DNA from: Candidatus Methylomicrobium oryzae
GTDB taxonomy: Bacteria; Pseudomonadota; Gammaproteobacteria; Methylococcales; Methylomonadaceae
Assembly (NCBI RefSeq): GCF_016745425.1
Contig: NZ_JAERVK010000003.1
Span: 186,001 to 250,000, forward strand
Direction of reading: 5' to 3'
Length of the DNA stretch: 64,000 nt
Shown: piece by piece, positions 10,634-22,953 of the stretch
Layout: each line of letters starts with the position of its first letter
Position numbering within the stretch: the stretch's first letter is position 1
Translations under genes and position numbers: made by a program
Notes under the pieces: generated by a model
Databases searched by the model: none
Told to the model about the DNA's origin: nothing
What the model saw: only the letters and a program-made list of their open reading frames with translations

Positions 10634-11533
10634 ATGAAAAAAACCTTATTAATCACGGCGATCAGCTCCGTATTTTTGACCGCCTGCGTTACCGATCCTT
10701 ATACCGGCGAGTCCCGGATCAGCAACACTGCCAAAGGCGGCGGCCTAGGCGCAGCAACCGGTGCGGCAATCGGCACCGCATTCGGCGGCAATGACTGGAA
10801 GAATGCAGGCTGGGGCGCTTTGGCGGGCGGCGCGCTGGGGGCTGCGGTCGGCGCTTATATGGATCATCAACAAAAAGAAATGGAGCAGTCCTTGCAGGGT
10901 ACCGGCATCGAAGTGCAAAGAACCGCCGAGAACACCTTGAATCTCAACATGCCGGAAAGCGTAACGTTCGCCTTCAATTCGTCTACGTTGACTCCTCATG
11001 CGCAGTCCGCGTTGAATACGGTGGCCAGTATCCTGAATCAATATCCGGAATCGACGATCACCGTCACCGGTCACACTGACGATATTGGCTCGGATACTTA
11101 TAATCAGCGCTTGTCGGAGCAACGCGCTGCCAGCGTGTCCAATTATCTCGGACAGCACGGCGTAAATTTTTCCCGTTTGAAACAGCAGGGCATGGGCGAG
11201 AGAATGCCGAAGTTTCCGAATACCAACGAGGAAAACCGCGCGCAAAACCGCCGCGTCGAACTGGCGATCGTTGCGAACAGCAATGCGGGCGCGCAGCAAG
11301 GCTCTCCGCAACAGCCCCAACAGCAAGGTTATCCTCAACAGCAGGGCTACCCGCAACAGCAGGGTTATCCTCAACAGCAAAGTTACCCGCAACAGCAAGG
11401 CTACCCGCAACAGCAGGGTTATCCTCAGCAGCAAAGTTACCCCCAACAGCAAGGTTACCCTCAGCAGGGCTATCCTCAACAGGGCTACCCGCAGCAAGGC
11501 TACCCGCAACAGCCGTACGGATATCCGCGCTAA
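10634..11533 (+). CDS. OmpA-family outer-membrane lipoprotein with GYPQQQ repeat tail
   Basis: A YiaD-like lipoprotein that probably anchors the outer membrane to peptidoglycan. ATG 10634 (GAGG upstream) gives 299 residues; an in-frame ATG lies five codons earlier. A lipoprotein signal ends at LTAC with Cys18. Residues about 33-75 form a glycine-zipper segment rich in GAATGAAIG-type repeats. An OmpA/Pal peptidoglycan-binding domain follows, with [23 protein letters not shown] and the arginine-rich NRRVELAI. From residue 232 the tail is a low-complexity series of [12 protein letters not shown] and shorter GYPQQ units ending QPYGYPR. The tail is probably extracellular or periplasmic and disordered; its role is unknown. 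A strong terminator follows. Confidence 0.85.
   Translation: MKKTLLITAISSVFLTACVTDPYTGESRISNTAKGGGLGAATGAAIGTAFGGNDWKNAGWGALAGGALGAAVGAYMDHQQKEMEQSLQGTGIEVQRTAENTLNLNMPESVTFAFNSSTLTPHAQSALNTVASILNQYPESTITVTGHTDDIGSDTYNQRLSEQRAASVSNYLGQHGVNFSRLKQQGMGERMPKFPNTNEENRAQNRRVELAIVANSNAGAQQGSPQQPQQQGYPQQQGYPQQQGYPQQQSYPQQQGYPQQQGYPQQQSYPQQQGYPQQGYPQQGYPQQGYPQQPYGYPR
11327..11528 (+). repeat. Tandem coding repeat (18-base units, [12 protein letters not shown])
   Basis: About eight 18-base units of the form GGTTATCCTCAACAGCAA, with G or S as the first residue, followed by shorter 15-base GYPQQ units, lie in frame at the 3' end of the lipoprotein gene. Loss or gain of units keeps the frame. The order of G- and S-type units (G-G-G-S-G-G-S-G) hints at duplication of a larger three-unit block. 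Confidence 0.9.
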
Positions 11534-11581
11534 ATGCGTTTATCGGCCGGGGAGCGGCAAGCTCTCCGGCTCGCGAGCCCG

Positions 11582-11618
11582 GCCCCGGTGCAACACGATT
11601 GCGCCGGGGCTTTTTTTT
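11582..11618 (+). terminator. Rho-independent terminator after the OmpA-family lipoprotein gene
   Basis: The arms GCCCCGGTGCAA and TTGCGCCGGGGC pair over 12 positions with one G-U, around the loop CACGA. A run of eight T follows directly. It ends the lipoprotein transcript before accA. Confidence 0.9.
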
Positions 11619-11784
11619 GTCCCCATGGATGGCCGGACGAAACGTAGAATACGATACATTGTCTTTCCGTGGGATTAATTTACGGTTCGCTTATGGCATC
11701 GGGTATAATCATTACCCGTTGGCCGCATTCTCGGGCGGCCGGTGTTTTTATTTACAGACTTAGACCATCATCGATCAAGGCCTT

Positions 11785-12753
11785 ATGGATTTAAAATTTC
11801 TCGATTTCGAACAACCCATTGCCGAACTGGAAGCTAAAATCCGCGAGCTTCGTAATGTGGAGTTCGATAATGACATCAACATATCTGATGCCATCCAGCA
11901 GTTGGAAGAGAAAAGCCGCGCACTGACTGAATCTATCTTTGCGACGCTGTCCGACTGGCAGATTTCGCAATTGTCCCGTCATCCGGGACGTCCTTATGCG
12001 CTCGATTACATCAAGCTGATGTTCACCGATTTTCATGAATTGCACGGCGACCGCGCTTATGCGGACGATCCGGCGATCGTTTGCGGTCTGGCGCGGTTCG
12101 ACGGAGAGCCGGTCGTAGTGATCGGGCATCAGAAAGGCCGAGACACCAAGGAAAAAATCTACCGCAATTTCGGGATGCCGCGCCCGGAAGGTTACCGTAA
12201 GGCTCTCCGCGTGATGAAGATGGCCGAGCGCTTCCAACTGCCGGTGATCTGCCTGATCGATACGCCGGGCGCCTATCCGGGCATCGGCGCGGAAGAGCGC
12301 GGACAAAGCGAAGCGATCGCGAAAAACCTGTTCGAAATGGCCAAACTCAGAACCCCTATCATTTGCACCGTGACCGGTGAGGGCGGTTCCGGCGGTGCTT
12401 TGGCGATCGGGGTCGGCGACCGGCTGATCATGCTGGAATACAGCACCTACTCGGTCATTTCTCCGGAAGGCTGCGCTTCGATTCTGTGGAAAAGCGCGGA
12501 CAAATCGCAGCTTGCTGCGGAGGCGATGGGAATCACTTCCGACCGGATTCGCGAGCAAGGCCTGCTCGATGAAGTGGTCCGCGAACCGGTAGGCGGGGGC
12601 CATCGGGATTTTCACGGCGTGGCCGAGAATTTGAAGGAAGCCCTACAACGTCATCTTGAAGAACTGAGACAACTCGATATCGACGAGTTGCTGGAAAAGC
12701 GTTATCAGCGCCTGATGAATTTCGGCGCTTTCATCGAAGAGCCGGTTAAATAA
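11785..12753 (+). CDS. accA: Acetyl-CoA carboxylase carboxyltransferase, alpha subunit
   Basis: With AccD it transfers the carboxyl group from biotin on AccB to acetyl-CoA, giving malonyl-CoA, the first committed step of fatty acid synthesis. The 322 residues match the family length (E. coli 319). Recognisable are the N-terminal helix with [14 protein letters not shown], the [11 protein letters not shown] segment, GHQKGRD, and the crotonase-fold core [18 protein letters not shown] followed by [15 protein letters not shown] and [10 protein letters not shown]. The neighbouring tilS is also next to accA in E. coli. Confidence 0.96.
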   Translation: MDLKFLDFEQPIAELEAKIRELRNVEFDNDINISDAIQQLEEKSRALTESIFATLSDWQISQLSRHPGRPYALDYIKLMFTDFHELHGDRAYADDPAIVCGLARFDGEPVVVIGHQKGRDTKEKIYRNFGMPRPEGYRKALRVMKMAERFQLPVICLIDTPGAYPGIGAEERGQSEAIAKNLFEMAKLRTPIICTVTGEGGSGGALAIGVGDRLIMLEYSTYSVISPEGCASILWKSADKSQLAAEAMGITSDRIREQGLLDEVVREPVGGGHRDFHGVAENLKEALQRHLEELRQLDIDELLEKRYQRLMNFGAFIEEPVK

Positions 12754-12770
12754 TAGCCGGCATTTCCGCC

Positions 12771-12807
12771 GCCCGGTTTAATGCCGGGCCCTTAAACCTC
12801 GAGGTTT
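12771..12807 (+). other. Two hairpins between accA and tilS
   Basis: GCCCGG (12771-12776) pairs with CCGGGC (12784-12789). A perfect 14-base palindrome, AAACCTCGAGGTTT, follows at 12794-12807, just before the tilS start. There is no T-run after the first hairpin, so read-through into tilS is likely. The palindrome might be a weak terminator or a protein site. Confidence 0.45.
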
Positions 12808-12815
12808 TAACCCAC

Positions 12816-14135
12816 ATGCTGACGCCGCGGCTGATCGAGTCTTCGCTCGCTTTATGCCAGGCGTCTCCCCGGCGAATTTTCCTCGCCTATAGCGGCGGCG
12901 TCGATTCGCACGTGCTGCTGCATCTGTGTGCTCAGGAACCGAAACTGCATGAAAGACTTACGGCGGTGCATGTGCATCACGGCCTGCAGGTGCAGGCCGA
13001 GGATTGGGCTCGCCATGCCGAAGCGACGGCGCGCGGACTCGGAGTCAACTTTCTGCTGCGCCGCGTGGATGCTCATTCCAAACCGGGCGAAAGTCCGGAA
13101 GAAGCCGCCAGAAACGCCCGGTACGCGGCGCTGAAGCCGCTGATGCGCCCGAATGATGTGCTGCTGGTTGCGCAGCATCAGGACGATCAGCTCGAAACGG
13201 TTTTGCTGCAGTTGTTGCGGGGTGGTGGCCTGCTGGGGCTTGCCGGGATGCCGGAAAGCATGCCGTTCGGTCCGGGGGTGCTGCTCAGGCCGTTTCTGCA
13301 TGTCCGGAAACAAGACATAGATCGTTATGCGTTAGCGCATCAATTGGAGTGGATCGAGGATCCGACCAATCGCGAGAGCATGTATGACCGCAACTTTCTG
13401 CGTCGGGAAGTGCTGCCGTTATTAAAGCAGCGCTGGCCGGCCTGCGGTCGGACCGTGGGCCGGGCGGCAGGCCATTGCTCAGAAGCTTATGCCGTTCTGG
13501 CCGAGATTGCCGCCGAATCTTTCGCCCACGTGCACTCTACTCGCGACAACACGCTGGATATCGAGCGGCTCGGCGCGTTTGACTTTCGAAAGCGCCGGTT
13601 GATCATCCGGCACTGGTTCGGGCAAATGGATTTGAAAATGCCGTCTCAGGCTTTTCTGGCGCAGCTGTTCGATCACGTGATCGGCGCCGCCGGCGATAGC
13701 GATCCGGTGCTGAATGGGCAGGGCTGCCAAATACGCCGCTACCGGAACAAATTGTATTGCCTGCGAAACGGGCAAGCCGAGGATTTGCAGCCCTTGGATT
13801 GGCCCAAGGAAAAGGAATCGCTGATGATCGGCAAACGTATGACCCTGAGTCGAGTCGTTTCGACGGCCGGAATTCCCGAGTCCGTCTGGCGGCAGTCAAC
13901 CGTAACCGTCAAATTCCGCAGCGGGGGCGAAAAGATCGCGTTGCCCGGGCGCCGAGGTCATCATCTTCTGAAAAATCTCTATCAGGAGATCGGTGTTCCG
14001 CCTTGGGAAAGGGCTGCGCTCCCTCTGCTCTATCTCGACGGCCAACTGGCCGCGGTCGCCGACCTTTGGATCGGCGCCGACTATTACCGGGAAGGCCCGT
14101 ATCCCTGCTTCCGTCCGGTGTTAGCCCGTCATTAA
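12816..14135 (+). CDS. tilS: tRNA(Ile)-lysidine synthetase
   Basis: Attaches lysine to cytidine 34 of the CAU-anticodon isoleucine tRNA, so that it reads AUA instead of AUG. The PP-loop ATP-pyrophosphatase motif SGGVDS is at residues 26-31, followed by HVHHGLQ, AQHQDDQLETVLLQLLRGGG and RPFLHVRKQDI, all typical of TilS. The 439 residues include the C-terminal substrate-binding domains, with LPGRRGHHLLKNLYQEIGVPPWER near the end. It is an essential cytosolic enzyme. It follows accA by 62 bases. Confidence 0.95.
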   Translation: MLTPRLIESSLALCQASPRRIFLAYSGGVDSHVLLHLCAQEPKLHERLTAVHVHHGLQVQAEDWARHAEATARGLGVNFLLRRVDAHSKPGESPEEAARNARYAALKPLMRPNDVLLVAQHQDDQLETVLLQLLRGGGLLGLAGMPESMPFGPGVLLRPFLHVRKQDIDRYALAHQLEWIEDPTNRESMYDRNFLRREVLPLLKQRWPACGRTVGRAAGHCSEAYAVLAEIAAESFAHVHSTRDNTLDIERLGAFDFRKRRLIIRHWFGQMDLKMPSQAFLAQLFDHVIGAAGDSDPVLNGQGCQIRRYRNKLYCLRNGQAEDLQPLDWPKEKESLMIGKRMTLSRVVSTAGIPESVWRQSTVTVKFRSGGEKIALPGRRGHHLLKNLYQEIGVPPWERAALPLLYLDGQLAAVADLWIGADYYREGPYPCFRPVLARH

Positions 14136-14165
14136 TTTGGGCGCGCAAATCGCTAAAGACGATAG

Positions 14166-15872
<1,707 letters not shown>

Positions 15873-15947
15873 GTTGGGTTACAGGCTTTTTCGCAACCCA
15901 ACATTGACCGGGATAGCTTTTTGTTGGGTTGGCTATCGCCAACCTAA
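15873..15947. repeat. Intergenic palindromic repeat pair (GTTGGGTT family)
   Basis: GTTGGGTT (15873-15880) faces AACCCAAC (15895-15902). A second hairpin, GTTGGGTTGGC with GCCAACCTAAC (15923-15947), pairs over 11 positions with one G-U. Both lie between pyrG and kdsA. Sequence and position resemble the short palindromic repeats common in gammaproteobacterial intergenic DNA, and they may act as a weak terminator or mRNA stabiliser. Confidence 0.65.
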
Positions 15948-15996
15948 CTTACAGGGGCTTTGGCTCAATAAGAATTTAAAAAATTAGAGAATATTC

Positions 15997-18121
<2,125 letters not shown>

Positions 18122-18130
18122 ATCTTGGAA

Positions 18131-18171
18131 TCAAGGCGCAGTCTGGCGTGCTTGCCAGCCTTGCGCCTTGA
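18131..18171 (+). other. Long two-tier hairpin between eno and ftsB
   Basis: TCAAGGCGCA (18131-18140) and TGCGCCTTGA (18162-18171) are perfect 10-base arms. Inside them CTGGC (18143-18147) pairs with GCCAG (18154-18158). No T-run follows, and the ftsB start is 10 bases downstream. It probably tunes expression of the low-abundance division and isoprenoid genes after abundant enolase, by RNA processing or partial termination. Confidence 0.6.
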
Positions 18172-18180
18172 ACAGACGTC

Positions 18181-18453
18181 ATGAAATTTCTCGTTGCGAT
18201 CATCATCCTGCTGATCCTCCACTTCCAATACCGCCTGTGGCTCGGCGACGGCAGTCTGAAGGAAACGCGCGCCTATCAGCAGCAGTTGGCGGAGCTGAAG
18301 AAACTGGCCGAGGAAAAACGCCAGCGCAACGAGAAGCTTTATGCTGAAGTCAGAGACCTGCACAAAGGCCAGGAAGCGATCGAAGAGCGCGCCCGCGACG
18401 AATTGGGCATGATTCGCGAAGACGAAACCTTTTTTCAGGTAATCGAAAAATAA
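18181..18453 (+). CDS. ftsB: Cell division protein FtsB
   Basis: A small bitopic protein of the FtsQLB division complex. The 90 residues comprise a short cytoplasmic start, one membrane span (residues about 3-18), and a periplasmic coiled coil rich in Glu, Lys and Leu (LAELKKLAEEKRQRNEKLY). The C-terminal segment AIEERARDELGMIREDETFFQV matches the conserved FtsB tail. Position between eno and ispD is the classical gammaproteobacterial one. Confidence 0.93.
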   Translation: MKFLVAIIILLILHFQYRLWLGDGSLKETRAYQQQLAELKKLAEEKRQRNEKLYAEVRDLHKGQEAIEERARDELGMIREDETFFQVIEK

Positions 18454-18516
18454 TCCCTAACATCCATTGGGCTGAATGCGTATTAACGCGATTCCCCTGC
18501 TGATATATCCTGTTTG

Positions 18517-19209
18517 ATGACCGAGTCAATCAAATTCTGGGCCGTCGTGCCGGCGGCCGGCGTCGGCAAGCGTATGCAGTCCGACCGTCCCAAACAATAC
18601 CTCGAACTGGCCGGAAAGACCGTGATCGAGCAGACCCTGAACCGCTTGCTGGAGACGGAGGTGTTCGGTGCGATTGCGGTGGCCGTGTCGGCCGAAGACC
18701 CGTACTGGCCCGAACTCGAAGTGTCGCGGCATCCTCATGTGGTGACCGCGCCCGGCGGTAAGGAAAGGGCCGATTCGGTGCTGTCCGCGTTAAAATCCCT
18801 GCATGGCCAAGCCGATGACGGGGACTGGGTGCTGGTGCATGATGCGGCGCGTCCTTGTATCACGTCGGAAGATATCCATAAACTGATCGATACCCTGGCC
18901 GATGACCCGGTCGGCGGGATTTTGGCGCTGTCCTCGCACGATACCTTGAAGGATGTGCAGGGAAGCTCAATCGTCGGAACGCTCGACCGCCGCCATATCT
19001 GGCGCGCCTTGACGCCGCAGATGTTCCGTTACGGTATGTTGAAGACTGCGTTGATCGAAACAGAAGGCAATCCGGCGATCACCGACGAGGCCAGTGCGCT
19101 GGAACTTAAAGGCTTCAAGCCGAAAATCGTCGAAGGACGAGCCGACAATATCAAGATTACCCGGCCCGAAGATTTGGCGCTGGCAATGTTTTATCTGGAG
19201 CAACAATGA
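18517..19209 (+). CDS. ispD: 2-C-methyl-D-erythritol 4-phosphate cytidylyltransferase
   Basis: Third step of the MEP isoprenoid pathway: CTP plus methylerythritol 4-phosphate gives CDP-methylerythritol. ATG 18517 is chosen; an adjacent TTG (18514) would add one residue. The CTP-binding loop PAAGVGKRM is at residues 12-20. [20 protein letters not shown] and [14 protein letters not shown] follow. It gives 230 residues. It overlaps ispF by four bases (ATGA), implying translational coupling. Confidence 0.95.
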   Translation: MTESIKFWAVVPAAGVGKRMQSDRPKQYLELAGKTVIEQTLNRLLETEVFGAIAVAVSAEDPYWPELEVSRHPHVVTAPGGKERADSVLSALKSLHGQADDGDWVLVHDAARPCITSEDIHKLIDTLADDPVGGILALSSHDTLKDVQGSSIVGTLDRRHIWRALTPQMFRYGMLKTALIETEGNPAITDEASALELKGFKPKIVEGRADNIKITRPEDLALAMFYLEQQ

Positions 19210-19679
19210 TCAGAGTAGGGCAAGGTTACGACGTGCATCGCTTCAACGAGGGCGACCATATCATTCTGGGCGGGGTCACGATTCCTTACGAAAAAGGCCT
19301 GGAAGCGCATTCGGACGGCGACGTGGTGCTGCATGCGCTGGCCGATGCGCTGCTCGGTGCGGCCGCGCTCGGCGACATCGGCAAGCATTTCCCGGACACC
19401 GATCCGCAGTTCAAAGGTGCGGACAGTCGGATTTTACTCCGCCATGTTTACGGCGTTGTTCGGGCCAAAGGCTATGCGCTGGTCAATGCCGATATCACGA
19501 TCATCGCGCAGGCGCCGAAAATGGCGCCTCATATCGCGGCAATGTGCCGGAATATCGCCGACGATTTGCAGGCCGACATCGACTGCATCAATGTTAAAGC
19601 GACCACCACCGAAAAGCTCGGGTTTGAAGGCCGTAAGGAAGGGATTGCGGTACAGGCAGTGGTGCTGATCGAAAAATAG
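19206..19679 (+). CDS. ispF: 2-C-methyl-D-erythritol 2,4-cyclodiphosphate synthase
   Basis: Cyclises CDP-methylerythritol 2-phosphate to methylerythritol cyclodiphosphate with release of CMP, in the MEP isoprenoid pathway. The 157 residues match the family. The metal-binding Asp9 and His11 lie in GQGYDVHRF, and [18 protein letters not shown] and the [10 protein letters not shown] loop follow. The C-terminal [21 protein letters not shown] is also typical. Translation is coupled to ispD. Confidence 0.96.
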   Translation: MIRVGQGYDVHRFNEGDHIILGGVTIPYEKGLEAHSDGDVVLHALADALLGAAALGDIGKHFPDTDPQFKGADSRILLRHVYGVVRAKGYALVNADITIIAQAPKMAPHIAAMCRNIADDLQADIDCINVKATTTEKLGFEGRKEGIAVQAVVLIEK

Positions 19680-19696
19680 AACGGGATTCGTGTAAA

Positions 19697-19729
19697 GGTT
19701 CAGGGGGTATTGTCTGTTTACCCTGAACC
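19697..19729. terminator. Convergent terminator after ispF
   Basis: GGTTCAGGG (19697-19705) pairs perfectly with CCCTGAACC (19721-19729). It lies between ispF on the plus strand and an unknown gene on the minus strand, so it can serve both. The T-run is weak on either side. Confidence 0.65.
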
Positions 19730-19741
19730 CCGCACTAAAAA

Positions 19742-20194
19742 CTATTTCATCATTTCCCGCTTGAAAATTGCGTCCAGCTGTTTGTTGACGTTAGGCCGCG
19801 GCGGTTCGGCTGGCGGCGGGACCGCTGCAGGCTTGGGCTCGTAGTGCTGTACAACCGGCATCGGCTCCGGGAGCCGTCGGGTACAGTCGCCATTATATTC
19901 ATAATCACCGACCGGTCTTTCAAAAGTCCATTTGAATGGTTTGCAAACGATCGTATTTCCCAATTTTTCAAACGCGTCATGAGGAGATGGAATATTGGCT
20001 AGTGCTGTGAGCGGACTAAGGCCAACAAATAAACCGGCACCGACAAGAGTACCCGCAATTCCGATAGGTTTTAAGAAAACAGCGTCCAAAAATACATCAT
20101 AGCCATCGCTTTCTATCGGTTGCGGTGTTTGTGCGAAGCCTGGCATCGCAGTTGCCATTGACAAGAGTAAAACCAACGATCTAATTTTTTTCAT
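19742..20194 (-). CDS. Exported protein of unknown function, proline-rich C-terminus
   Basis: I do not recognise this 150-residue protein. It starts with a clear signal peptide (positively charged start, LVLLLSMATAMPGFA, probable cleavage after AQT or GFA). A hydrophobic stretch with glycine (IGIAGTLVGAGLFVGLSPL, residues about 44-62) could be a membrane span or a buried hairpin. Two cysteines at about 84 and 104 could form a disulfide. The tail holds a proline/alanine linker (PAAVPPPAEPPRP) and ends with a charged helix. It is convergent to ispF and divergent from rlmH. Real coding status is likely from the ordered signal, spacing and codon use, but no function is assigned. Confidence 0.7.
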   Translation of the reverse strand: MKKIRSLVLLLSMATAMPGFAQTPQPIESDGYDVFLDAVFLKPIGIAGTLVGAGLFVGLSPLTALANIPSPHDAFEKLGNTIVCKPFKWTFERPVGDYEYNGDCTRRLPEPMPVVQHYEPKPAAVPPPAEPPRPNVNKQLDAIFKREMMK

Positions 20195-20381
20195 TCAACT
20201 CTCCAAGCGTTTTCGTTTTAAGATCTCATCAAACTGGCTGTAGAATATCCTGATTTCTACCGGACACTCCAGTTATCCGATTCAGTGTAGCATACTGTGC
20301 GGGATTTGGGTTATCTACCCGAATCCTTCTTATTTCCCGGGCTACATTGCAACCAGCATGGCTTCCCGGTATCCTGCACCA

Positions 20382-20852
20382 ATGCAAATACATCTGATCT
20401 CGATAGGAAACCGCATGCCCGCCTGGGTGCAGCAAGGCTACGACGAATACGCGAAGCGGCTGCCGCGCGAATGCGAATTGATATTAAAGGAAGTTCCCTC
20501 GGGCAACCGGGGCAAAAATTGCGATGTCGCCCGTATCGTAAAGGATGAAGGCGAACGCATGCTGGCGGCGCTTCCGGCAAATTGCGTTCCAGTCACGCTC
20601 GATTTAGCCGGCAAGCCCTGGTCGACGCCCGAACTTTCCCAGGCGTTGAAGCGCTGGCTCGAAAGCGGCCAGAACGTCGCCTTGCTGATCGGCGGTCCGG
20701 AAGGCCTGGCCGAGGCGGCGAAAAAAACGGCCCGCGAATCCTGGTGTTTGTCGAATCTGACCTTTCCGCATCCGCTGGTGCGAATCGTCGTGGCCGAGCA
20801 GCTTTACCGCGCCTGGAGCATTCTGAACAACCATCCCTACCATCGCGGATGA
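20382..20852 (+). CDS. rlmH: 23S rRNA pseudouridine(1915) N3-methyltransferase RlmH
   Basis: A SPOUT-fold methyltransferase that methylates pseudouridine 1915 in helix 69 of 23S rRNA. ATG 20382 yields 156 residues, the standard RlmH length; an earlier in-frame ATG (20358) would add eight atypical residues. The start [15 protein letters not shown], the SAM-knot segment LLIGGPEGL and the C-terminal ending [20 protein letters not shown] are diagnostic. The usual partner rsfS is not upstream. The stop overlaps the maf start by four bases. Confidence 0.96.
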   Translation: MQIHLISIGNRMPAWVQQGYDEYAKRLPRECELILKEVPSGNRGKNCDVARIVKDEGERMLAALPANCVPVTLDLAGKPWSTPELSQALKRWLESGQNVALLIGGPEGLAEAAKKTARESWCLSNLTFPHPLVRIVVAEQLYRAWSILNNHPYHRG

Positions 20853-21430
20853 ACGCCCGAATCATTCTTGCATCGGCTTCGCCGCGGCGGCGGGAACTCC
20901 TGGACCAGATCGGTATCGCTTACGAGGTCCGTCCGGTCGACATCGACGAATCGCCGAAGCCGAACGAAGCGCCGGCCGATTACGTGCGCAGAATCGCGGC
21001 CGAAAAGTCGGCGGCCTGCCGGGCGCAAACGGCGCCTGCCGGTTTGCCGGTATTGGCTGCCGATACCGCGGTTGTGCTGAACGGCCGGATCATGGGCAAG
21101 CCGAAGGACAAGGAAGATGCGTTCGCGATGCTGCGCCTTTTGTCCGGGCAAACCCACCAAGTGTACAGCGCGGTCTCGCTGCGGGGGCAGGAGCACGGCG
21201 AGGCGCTGAGCGTGACCGAGGTAACCTTCCGAAAGCTCGGCGAACGGGAAATAACGGCCTATTGGGCAACCCGAGAGCCGGCCGACAAGGCCGGAAGTTA
21301 TGCGATCCAGGGACTCGGCAGCGTATTGGTGCAGTCGATCCGGGGCAGTTTTTCCGGTGTGGTCGGGCTGCCGTTGTTCGAAACGGCCGAACTTCTCTTA
21401 CAACAAGGTATCCAGGTTTTGCATGAGTGA
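20849..21430 (+). CDS. maf: Maf-family nucleoside triphosphate pyrophosphatase
   Basis: Hydrolyses non-canonical or methylated nucleotides (dTTP, UTP or m7GTP, depending on subtype) to the monophosphate. ATG 20849, within the ATGA overlap with rlmH, gives 193 residues. [10 protein letters not shown] (residues 9-18), the ADTAVVL catalytic strand, GKPKD, and the C-terminal [18 protein letters not shown] are family motifs. The last resembles the YhdE-type dTTP/UTP subgroup, which also sits next to rng in E. coli. It overlaps rng by eight bases. Confidence 0.92.
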   Translation: MNARIILASASPRRRELLDQIGIAYEVRPVDIDESPKPNEAPADYVRRIAAEKSAACRAQTAPAGLPVLAADTAVVLNGRIMGKPKDKEDAFAMLRLLSGQTHQVYSAVSLRGQEHGEALSVTEVTFRKLGEREITAYWATREPADKAGSYAIQGLGSVLVQSIRGSFSGVVGLPLFETAELLLQQGIQVLHE

Positions 21431-22877
21431 AGAAATTCTAATCAATGTGACGCCGCCCGAGACGCGCGTCGCAGTCATCGAAAACGGCATTTTGCAGGAA
21501 CTCATCATCGAACGCACCCGCCAGCGCGGGTTAGTTGGAAATATCTATAAAGGCGAAGTCTGCCGGGTACTGCCGGGCATGCAGGCGGCCTTCGTCGATA
21601 TCGGCCTGCCCCGGGCGGCGTTTTTGCACCTGTCCGACCTGTCCAGCAAAGAGCTTGAAAAAAAAGGCTCCGAAAACATCGAACATTATCTTTACGAAGG
21701 CCAGCATATCGTCGTGCAGGTGGTGAAGGACCCGATCGGCAGCAAGGGGGCGAGGCTCACGACCGAAATTTCGATTCCGTCACGCTATCAGGTGTATATG
21801 CCCTATGCGAACAATTCGGGCGTCTCGCACCGGATCGAGTGCGAGGAAGAACGAGTGCGTCTGAAAGCCTGCCTCGATGCGTTCCGCCAGGAGCACAATT
21901 GCGGCGGCTTTATTGCCCGGACCGCGGCCGAATGCGTCGAAGAGCCGGTATTGATCGCCGATATGACCTTCTTGCTGAAGCTCTGGGGGGCGATTTCGGC
22001 GAAAATTGCCGGCGCGAAGGCCAAGCAGTTCATCCACAAGGACCTGCCGCTCAGCATCCGCACGCTTCGCGATCTTTACAAGGAAGGCATCGACCGGGTG
22101 CGGGTCGATTCGACCGAAACCTATCATCGGCTGGTCGAATTTGCCGAGGTGTTTGTGCCCGAAATCGTGCCGGTGATCGAACATTACACCGGTGAATGCC
22201 CGGTATTCGAAATCTACAATGTCGAAAGCGAGATTCAAAAAGCGCTCGACCGCAAGGTCAAGCTGAAGTCCGGAGGTCACTTGGTGTTCGACCAGACCGA
22301 AGCGATGACGACGGTCGACGTGAACACCGGCGGCTATGTCTCGGGACGCAATCTGGAAGAGACGATCTTCAAGACCAATCTCGAAGCGGCTCAAGCGATT
22401 GCCCGTCAGCTCCGGCTGCGCAATCTGGGCGGCATCATCATTATCGACTTCATCGACATGCAGAGCGACGAGCACAAGCGCCAGGTGCTGCAGGCGCTAG
22501 AACGCCATCTGGAGAAGGATCATGCGAAGACTAAGATAACCGAGGTGTCGGTGCTCGGGCTGGTCGAAATGACCCGCAAGCGGACCCGGGAAAGCCTGGA
22601 GCACATCCTTTGCGAGCCCTGCAAGGCCTGCGGCGGCCGCGGTGTGCTGAAAACGCCGGAAACGGTCTGTCTCGAAATTTTCCGCGAAATCATCCGCGAG
22701 GTTAGACAGTACAAGGTCAAGCAATTGCTTGTTTTGGCCTCAAATGAGGTCGTCGAAATGCTGCTCGACGAAGAGGCCGACATGCTGGCGGAACTCGAAG
22801 CGTTCCTCGGCGTGCAGATCAAGTTCCGCGCCGAGGCCGAATACAATCAGGAGCAATACGATGTGGTGCTTTTGTAA
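21423..22877 (+). CDS. rng: Ribonuclease G
   Basis: Endoribonuclease that matures the 5' end of 16S rRNA and degrades selected mRNAs. ATG 21423 gives 484 residues (E. coli 489) and starts [17 protein letters not shown]. An S1 domain (GNIYKGEVCRVLPGMQAAFVDIG) comes first. The catalytic DNase I-like segment TTVDVNTGGYVSGRNLEETIF is followed by GGIIIIDFIDM with metal-binding Asp residues. A Cys-x2-Cys zinc link is present in CEPCKACGGRG. The order maf-rng-yhdP-tldD resembles the E. coli yhdE-rng-yhdP-tldD cluster. Confidence 0.95.
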   Translation: MSEEILINVTPPETRVAVIENGILQELIIERTRQRGLVGNIYKGEVCRVLPGMQAAFVDIGLPRAAFLHLSDLSSKELEKKGSENIEHYLYEGQHIVVQVVKDPIGSKGARLTTEISIPSRYQVYMPYANNSGVSHRIECEEERVRLKACLDAFRQEHNCGGFIARTAAECVEEPVLIADMTFLLKLWGAISAKIAGAKAKQFIHKDLPLSIRTLRDLYKEGIDRVRVDSTETYHRLVEFAEVFVPEIVPVIEHYTGECPVFEIYNVESEIQKALDRKVKLKSGGHLVFDQTEAMTTVDVNTGGYVSGRNLEETIFKTNLEAAQAIARQLRLRNLGGIIIIDFIDMQSDEHKRQVLQALERHLEKDHAKTKITEVSVLGLVEMTRKRTRESLEHILCEPCKACGGRGVLKTPETVCLEIFREIIREVRQYKVKQLLVLASNEVVEMLLDEEADMLAELEAFLGVQIKFRAEAEYNQEQYDVVLL

Positions 22878-22953
22878 GACGAAAAGCGCCCTTCATCCTG
22901 CGAAAAAAGCTTCGAACCTTTCCTAAAGCGTCCTTGGCTTTTCACCCGTTTTT

